Below are positions 59,809-64,000 of a stretch of DNA of 64,000 bases, one piece after another (positions within the stretch are counted from its first letter, which is position 1; each line of letters begins with the position of its first letter). The notes below the pieces were generated by a model. The model did no database searches, was not told the DNA's origin, and saw only the letters and a program-made list of their open reading frames with translations. Both the position numbers and the translations under genes were made by a program. The stretch is taken from the NCBI RefSeq assembly GCF_023023025.1, contig NZ_CP095481.1, positions 6,709,001 to 6,773,000 on the forward strand. The letters run 5' to 3'. This stretch comes from Amycolatopsis sp. WQ 127309 (GTDB lineage Bacteria; Actinomycetota; Actinomycetes; Mycobacteriales; Pseudonocardiaceae).

Positions 59809-60573
59809 GTGCGCAACACCCACATCGACACCGTGGACGACCTCGACCGCGACGTCGTCGCCATCGGCACCGACTACCCGCCCCGGCACGTGCTCGCCGA
59901 GCACCGCCACCGCCGGGCCCAGGTGCTCTACGGCGTCACCGGCTCGATGCGCGTCGAGACGGCCGACGGTGCGTGGACCGTCCCGCCGCACCGGGCCGTG
60001 CTGATCCCCGCCGGCACGCCGCACGCGGTCCGGATGGCCGGCGTCAGCACGCGCAGCCTGTACGTCGAACCCCGTGCGGTGCCGTGGTTCCCGGCCCGCT
60101 GCCGGGTCGTCGAGGTGACGCCGTTGCTGCGCGAGCTGCTGCGGGAGGCGGTCGACGTCGAACCGCGCTACGCCGCCTGCGGGCGTGACGCCGTCCTGCT
60201 GCAGCTGGCCCTGCACGAACTGCGCCGGGCCGCGCCGCTGCCGCTCGACCTGCCGTTGCCGGCCGACCCGGAGCTGCGCCGGCTGTGCCAGGACTTCCTC
60301 GCCGCACCGCGCGTCGACGTCCGGCCGGCGGCCTGGGCGGCCCGGCTGCACGTCGCCGAGCGGACGCTGCACCGCCGGTTCCGCGCCGAGACCGGGCTCG
60401 GCCTCGCGCCGTGGCGGCGTCGCGCCTGCGTGCTGCACGCGTTGCCGCTGCTCGCGGCGGGTGCGCCGGTGGCCGAGGTGGCCGCGGACCTCGGCTACGC
60501 GGGGCCGGGCGCATTCACCACGATGTTCCACCGCCTGCTCGGCGCGCCACCCAGCGAGTTCCGCGAACGCTGA
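59809..60573 (+). CDS. AraC-family transcriptional regulator
   Basis: A 254-residue AraC protein with an N-terminal cupin sensor (LAEHRHRRAQVLYGVTGSMR) and C-terminal double helix-turn-helix, containing PAAWAARLHVAERTLHRRFR and VAADLGYAGPGAFTTMFHRL. The GTG at 59809 is the start. It is divergent from the TauE-like permease gene and upstream of the di-iron oxygenase gene; either could be its target. Confidence 0.87.
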   Translation: MRNTHIDTVDDLDRDVVAIGTDYPPRHVLAEHRHRRAQVLYGVTGSMRVETADGAWTVPPHRAVLIPAGTPHAVRMAGVSTRSLYVEPRAVPWFPARCRVVEVTPLLRELLREAVDVEPRYAACGRDAVLLQLALHELRRAAPLPLDLPLPADPELRRLCQDFLAAPRVDVRPAAWAARLHVAERTLHRRFRAETGLGLAPWRRRACVLHALPLLAAGAPVAEVAADLGYAGPGAFTTMFHRLLGAPPSEFRER

Positions 60574-60605
60574 CTCCGAGGACGGGTGTGCACTGGAACA
60601 TCTAT

Positions 60606-60640
60606 GTGTTACGGTTGGTAACAGTAAACTGCGGTAACAC
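60606..60640. promoter_or_regulatory. Nested inverted repeats upstream of di-iron oxygenase
   Basis: gtgttac (60606-60612) pairs with gtaacac (60634-60640). In addition tgttac (60607-60612) pairs with gtaaca (60618-60623). The sites share one half, so two dimers or two spacings are possible. They end 19 bases before the oxygenase start codon. Confidence 0.6.
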
Positions 60641-60659
60641 CCTGACGAGGAGGTCAGCC

Positions 60660-61568
60660 ATGACGAGCATCAGCGAACGCGAGCCGGAGGTGTCGGACCG
60701 CGAGACCATCGCGCGGCGGCTGCTGGACTCGTCGGAGCAGCTCTCGTACGACCCCGTCAAGGAGGTCGACTGGGAGACGCCGCTCGACAAGGACTTCCAC
60801 GGCGCCAGCCCCGAGTGGAGCACGCTCTACGGGACGTCCTACTGGGACGAGATGACCCCGGAGCAGCAGCGCGAGCTGACCCGCCACGAGGCGGCGTCGG
60901 TGGCGAGCACCGGGATCTGGTTCGAGATGATCCTGCAGCAGATGATCCTGCGGGACTTCTACGCCAAGGACCCGACCGATCCCGCGTTCCAGTGGGCGCT
61001 GACCGAGATCGCCGACGAGTGCCGGCACTCGATCATGTTCGCCCGCGGCGCGGCGAAGCTGGGTGCGCCCGCTTACCGACCGCGCCGGTTCGTCGTCGAG
61101 GCCGGCCGGATCTTCAAGGCGACCGCGACCGGCGAGGCCGCCTACGCGGCGATCCTCGTCGCCGAAGAGGTCCTCGACGTCATGCAGCGCGACTGGATGC
61201 GGGACGAGCGGGTCGTCCCGTTCGTCCGGACCATCAACAACATCCACGTCGTCGAAGAGTCGCGGCACATGAAGTTCGCCCGCGAAGAAACCCGTCAGCG
61301 GCTCGAAGGTGCCGGCTGGGTGCGGCGGCAGGTCAACGCGCTGGTCGTCGCGATCGCGTCGTTCTTCATCGTCACCAGCATGGTGAACCACCAGGTCTAC
61401 GAGAACGCCGGGCTGGACGGCGAGCGCGCCCGGCGCGAGGCGAAGGCCAACCAGCACCACAAGTCGATGCTGCGCTCGAGCTGCTCCGGGCTGATGGAGT
61501 TCCTCCACTCCGCCGGGCTGCTGACCAAGCCGGCGCTGTGGTTCTACAAGCGCGCGAACCTGATCTGA
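60660..61568 (+). CDS. AurF-like non-heme di-iron oxygenase
   Basis: A 302-residue protein of the AurF (p-aminobenzoate N-oxygenase) family. Di-iron ligands can be assigned in two motifs, E120-C-R-H123 (ADECRHSIMF) and E200-S-R-H203 (VVEESRHMKF). Glu89 and His196 are likely additional ligands. The ATG follows GAGGAGG. Five bases separate its stop from a ferredoxin-NADP reductase fusion gene, a ready electron source. The substrate is unknown; N-oxygenation or lipid hydroxylation or desaturation are both possible. Confidence 0.88.
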   Translation: MTSISEREPEVSDRETIARRLLDSSEQLSYDPVKEVDWETPLDKDFHGASPEWSTLYGTSYWDEMTPEQQRELTRHEAASVASTGIWFEMILQQMILRDFYAKDPTDPAFQWALTEIADECRHSIMFARGAAKLGAPAYRPRRFVVEAGRIFKATATGEAAYAAILVAEEVLDVMQRDWMRDERVVPFVRTINNIHVVEESRHMKFAREETRQRLEGAGWVRRQVNALVVAIASFFIVTSMVNHQVYENAGLDGERARREAKANQHHKSMLRSSCSGLMEFLHSAGLLTKPALWFYKRANLI

Positions 61569-61572
61569 CGAG

Positions 61573-63060
61573 ATGGCCTTCGCGATCACGCAGACCTGCT
61601 GCGCCGACGCCTCCTGCGTGTCGGTCTGCCCGGTCAACTGCATCCACCCGACACCGGACGAGCCGGACTTCGGCCGCACCGAGATGCTCTACGTCGACCC
61701 GGCCACCTGCATCGACTGCGGTGCCTGCGCCGACGCGTGCCCGGTCGACGCGATCTTCCCGGCCGGCGACCTCACCGGGCCGCTGCGGGCCTACGAGGAG
61801 ATCAACGCCGGGTACTACGCGGGCCAGGACGTGCTGGCCGGGGCGAGCGCCGCGCCCAACTTCCACCGCTGGGCGCAGCCGGCGTTCACCCGGGTGCTCC
61901 CGAGCGACTTCGCGCCGCTGGACGTCGCGGTCGTCGGCAGCGGCCCGGCCGGCATGTACGCCGTCGAGGACCTGCTGCTGCACACGAACGCCCGGGTCAC
62001 CCTGGTCGACCGCCTGCCGGTGGCCGGCGGCCTGATCCGCTTCGGCGTCGCGCCCGACCACCCGTCGACGAAGAAGATCGGCGAGACGTTCGCGCGGTTC
62101 CACGACCACCCGCGGTTGCGGCTGCGCCTCGGCACCGAGGTCGGCCGCGACGTTACCGCGGCGGAGCTGGCTTCGCGGCACGACGCGGTGGTCTACGCGG
62201 TCGGGGCCACGGCGGCCCGGGCCCTCGGCGTCCCGGGGGAGGACCTGCCCGGCAGCCTGGCCGCGGCGACCGTCGTCGGCTGGTACAACGGCCACCCGGA
62301 CATCGCCCCCGGCGCCGTCGACCTCTCGGCCGAGCGGGTGGCCGTCGTCGGCACCGGCAACGTCGCCCTCGACATCGCCCGCATCCTCACGGCCGACCCC
62401 GAGACCCTGGTGGGCACGGAGATCGCCCCGGCCGCGCTGGCCCGGCTGCGGTCGAGCAAGGTGCGCGAGGTCGTGCTGCTCGCCCGCCGCGGCCCGGAGA
62501 CCGCCGCCTACACGCGCCCCGAGCTGCTGGCCCTCGCCGAGCGCGCCGGCGTCGACCTCGTGGTCGACACGCACGACCCGCGCGTCGCGGCGGCCATCGA
62601 CCAGGGGGAGGGCAAGGCGGCCCTGCTGCGTGGCTTGCCGCGGGAGTCCGTGGACTGGTCCACGCCGCCGCCGGAGGACCGCCGCCGCATCGTCCTGCGG
62701 TTCCATTCGGCGCCAGTCGCGGTCACCGGCGACACCGAGGTCCGCGGCGTGCGCGTCACCGGCGTCGAGGGTGACGTCGAGATCGGCGCGGGCCGGGTCG
62801 TCCGGGCCGCCGGGTTCCGCGGCACCGGTGTGCCGGGCCTGCCGTTCGACGAGGCGACGGGGACCGTGCCGAACGTCGAGGGCCGCGTCGAGGGTCACCC
62901 GGGCACCTACGTCGCGGGCTGGATCAAGCGCGGGCCGTCCGGCGGCATCGGGGCGAACCGGGCGTGCGCCCGCGAGACGGTCGGCGCCCTGCTCGAGGAC
63001 GCCGTCGCGGGGCGGCTGCCGGTGCGCCGCCGGGCCCGGAAGCTCTTCAGCCGCGTCTGA
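61573..63060 (+). CDS. Ferredoxin-ferredoxin NADP reductase fusion (FprB-like)
   Basis: A 495-residue fusion. Residues 1-60 form a bacterial ferredoxin with cysteines C9/C10, C15, C19 and C23 and a 4Fe-4S motif C46-x2-C49-x2-C52-x3-C56. Residues about 115-495 are an adrenodoxin-reductase-like flavoprotein with VAVVGSGPAGMYAVEDLL (FAD), VAVVGTGNVALDIARIL (NADP) and GWIKRGPSGGIGANR. The architecture is that of mycobacterial FprB. It starts five bases after the AurF-like gene and probably delivers NADPH electrons to that oxygenase. Confidence 0.92.
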   Translation: MAFAITQTCCADASCVSVCPVNCIHPTPDEPDFGRTEMLYVDPATCIDCGACADACPVDAIFPAGDLTGPLRAYEEINAGYYAGQDVLAGASAAPNFHRWAQPAFTRVLPSDFAPLDVAVVGSGPAGMYAVEDLLLHTNARVTLVDRLPVAGGLIRFGVAPDHPSTKKIGETFARFHDHPRLRLRLGTEVGRDVTAAELASRHDAVVYAVGATAARALGVPGEDLPGSLAAATVVGWYNGHPDIAPGAVDLSAERVAVVGTGNVALDIARILTADPETLVGTEIAPAALARLRSSKVREVVLLARRGPETAAYTRPELLALAERAGVDLVVDTHDPRVAAAIDQGEGKAALLRGLPRESVDWSTPPPEDRRRIVLRFHSAPVAVTGDTEVRGVRVTGVEGDVEIGAGRVVRAAGFRGTGVPGLPFDEATGTVPNVEGRVEGHPGTYVAGWIKRGPSGGIGANRACARETVGALLEDAVAGRLPVRRRARKLFSRV

Positions 63061-63074
63061 GTGCCCGTTCGTCC

Positions 63075-63106
63075 ACCACCCCGGTCTCCGCGGAGACCGG
63101 GGTGGT
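63075..63106 (+). terminator. Strong hairpin terminator
   Basis: accaccccggtctccg (63075-63090) is followed directly by its exact reverse complement (63091-63106), then ttcgtctt. It lies 14 bases after the reductase stop and should end the two-gene oxygenase operon. Confidence 0.8.
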
Positions 63107-63607
63107 TTCGTCTTCGCGGCATCCCCCGGATGAGTGATGCGGTACCGCACCAAATCCGCTTCGGCACCGAAGAAATAAGAATGTCCACACCGGACAAGTC
63201 GCGTATTCGTACACGGCTCCGGCGCGTTTATTCCTCACCGGTGGAATGAATCCGCGACTTTAGTAGGGTTGCCCGCCCGCGCGCCGGGCGTTCGCGGGCA
63301 GACATTCGTGGCCGGAGGGGCAGCCATCCGGCGCCGCGACCGGCTTTCGGGGCCGTTCTCCTGGGTGGTGACCGCGAATGTCCGGTTCTGCCCGACCGTT
63401 CGCGCCTGTGTGTCCTTAAGGGAACCGCGTCGCGCGCCCTTCGGAAATCATCCATACGATCACCGTGCTGTCTCCGTCAGGCTTTCACGTCTTCCGGCGT
63501 CGAGAGTGCCGGGCGGGGCGATGCCGGGGCCCGCGGAACTCCTTTGTGGACGGAGGCGGCCCGACCCCGTTGAGGCAGGGCAGAACAACGGATTCGAGGA
63601 GGCGAAA
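63107..63607. other. 500-base stretch without a confident gene
   Basis: This stretch is locally A/T-richer, for example around 63160-63190. It contains short open frames only; one of 39 codons (63130-63249) has no ribosome site or family match. It probably carries the promoter and leader of the WXG100 genes, but I could not assign -35 and -10 elements. Confidence 0.4.
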
Positions 63608-63940
63608 ATGGCGGCTCAGAACGGCGCCAAGGTAGACACCGGGATCATGCGCCAAGGCGCTAGCACCATCACCGACACCGGCCAGGGCATCACGGGCGTG
63701 AACCGCCAGGTGGACTCCACGATGCAGGAGCTGCTGGGCACCTGGCGCTCGGACGCGGCCGTGGTCTTCCACGAGGCGATGGGCACGTTCGACCGCACCG
63801 TGCAGACGATCGTCGACCGGCTGAACACGCTTTCCCAGCACGTCACGACCGGCGCGAACGACTACGACCGCCAGGACGAGGACAACACCTCGAACGTGCG
63901 CCAGCAGGCCGCGACCATCGGCGGCCTCCCCGGCTTCTGA
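63608..63940 (+). CDS. WXG100-family (ESAT-6-like) secreted protein
   Basis: A 110-residue helical-hairpin protein. The turn motif between its two helices is W46-R-S (ELLGTWRSDAA), a variation on WXG. A C-terminal tail follows the second helix, ending TIGGLPGF. The ATG follows GAGGCG by five bases. A second similar start follows at 63970, giving the usual pair. Such proteins are exported by type VII (ESX) systems; no ESX machinery genes are in the window. Confidence 0.85.
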   Translation: MAAQNGAKVDTGIMRQGASTITDTGQGITGVNRQVDSTMQELLGTWRSDAAVVFHEAMGTFDRTVQTIVDRLNTLSQHVTTGANDYDRQDEDNTSNVRQQAATIGGLPGF

Positions 63941-63969
63941 CCGGACTCCCTCTTCAGGAAAGGAAACCC

Positions 63970-64000
63970 ATGGCTCTGGGTCAGTTCACCATCAGCTTCG
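63970..64000 (+). CDS. Second WXG100-like protein, N-terminal fragment
   Basis: Only the first ten codons (MALGQFTISF) are in the window. The ATG follows AGGAAAGGAAA and lies 29 bases after the first WXG100 stop. By position it is the usual partner protein of an ESX heterodimer, but the sequence is too short to confirm this. Confidence 0.5.
   Translation, partial: MALGQFTISF

Noticed and set aside
63130..63249. Small 39-codon gene before the WXG100 pair
   Set aside because: It has no ribosome site, no biased codon usage beyond background and no recognisable product.

Overview
The window reads as chromosomal DNA of a high-GC actinomycete, probably of the Pseudonocardiales and Amycolatopsis-like (inference). 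The reasons are strong G/C preference at third codon positions, frequent GTG starts, dense ATGA/GTGA stop-start overlaps, a mycothiol-dependent DinB-type enzyme, a DUF574 methyltransferase, many TetR/MarR/PadR/AraC regulators and the start of a WXG100 (ESX) pair at the right edge. I saw no rRNA, tRNA or CRISPR array.

Positions 1-2302 hold an insertion. A flavin-dependent oxidoreductase gene ends at 197. Then comes an A/T-richer gene for an AIPR-family (abortive infection phage resistance) protein, followed by a second 60-bp copy of the oxidoreductase 3' end at 2188-2247. That copy leads straight into the hairpin that looks like the original terminator. The pattern resembles integration into the 3' end of a protein gene with the reading frame restored by the element, but no integrase is present.

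Positions 2305-17194 hold a catabolic regulon that I cannot match to a known pathway. The leftward operon encodes a CaiB/BaiF CoA-transferase, a CitE-like lyase, a cyclase-family hydrolase and an MmgE/PrpD protein. The divergent rightward operon encodes a complete branched-chain-amino-acid-type ABC importer, a second MmgE/PrpD protein, an Asp/Glu/hydantoin racemase-family protein, a frameshifted FAD-binding oxidoreductase and a dihydroorotase/hydantoinase-family amidohydrolase. A convergent IclR regulator follows. Three 17-bp operator-like sites of one design lie in the divergent promoter region (two) and upstream of the IclR gene (one). The likely logic is import of a cyclic amide or imide, ring opening, rearrangement, CoA activation and retro-aldol cleavage.

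Positions 17283-43810 are a patchwork of small regulator-target modules, several with visible operators: MarR with an epoxide-hydrolase-like enzyme; an FAD oxidoreductase, membrane protein and TetR; a YtrA-type GntR with an ABC exporter; MarR with an FAD monooxygenase and VC0807-type protein; a bicupin with TetR; PadR with a SnoaL-like protein; an SDR with TetR; and an epimerase with TetR. Between them lie an APH(6)/hydroxyurea-type kinase, a metallo-beta-lactamase-fold hydrolase, a STAS-ATPase fusion and a secreted GH5 glycosidase. A degenerate 21-bp tandem repeat occupies 36743-37001.

Positions 44140-63060 carry a GMC oxidoreductase and aldehyde dehydrogenase behind a KstR-type box, a CGNR-type regulator, MFS and YihY/TerC membrane proteins, a redox-sensing HxlR with a quinone-reductase-like gene, an aromatic-hydroxylase-type FAD monooxygenase with its TetR, a membrane-anchored class III nucleotide cyclase, a TauE-like permease, and an AurF-type di-iron oxygenase paired with a ferredoxin-NADP reductase fusion. 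The last 400 bases begin a WXG100 pair.
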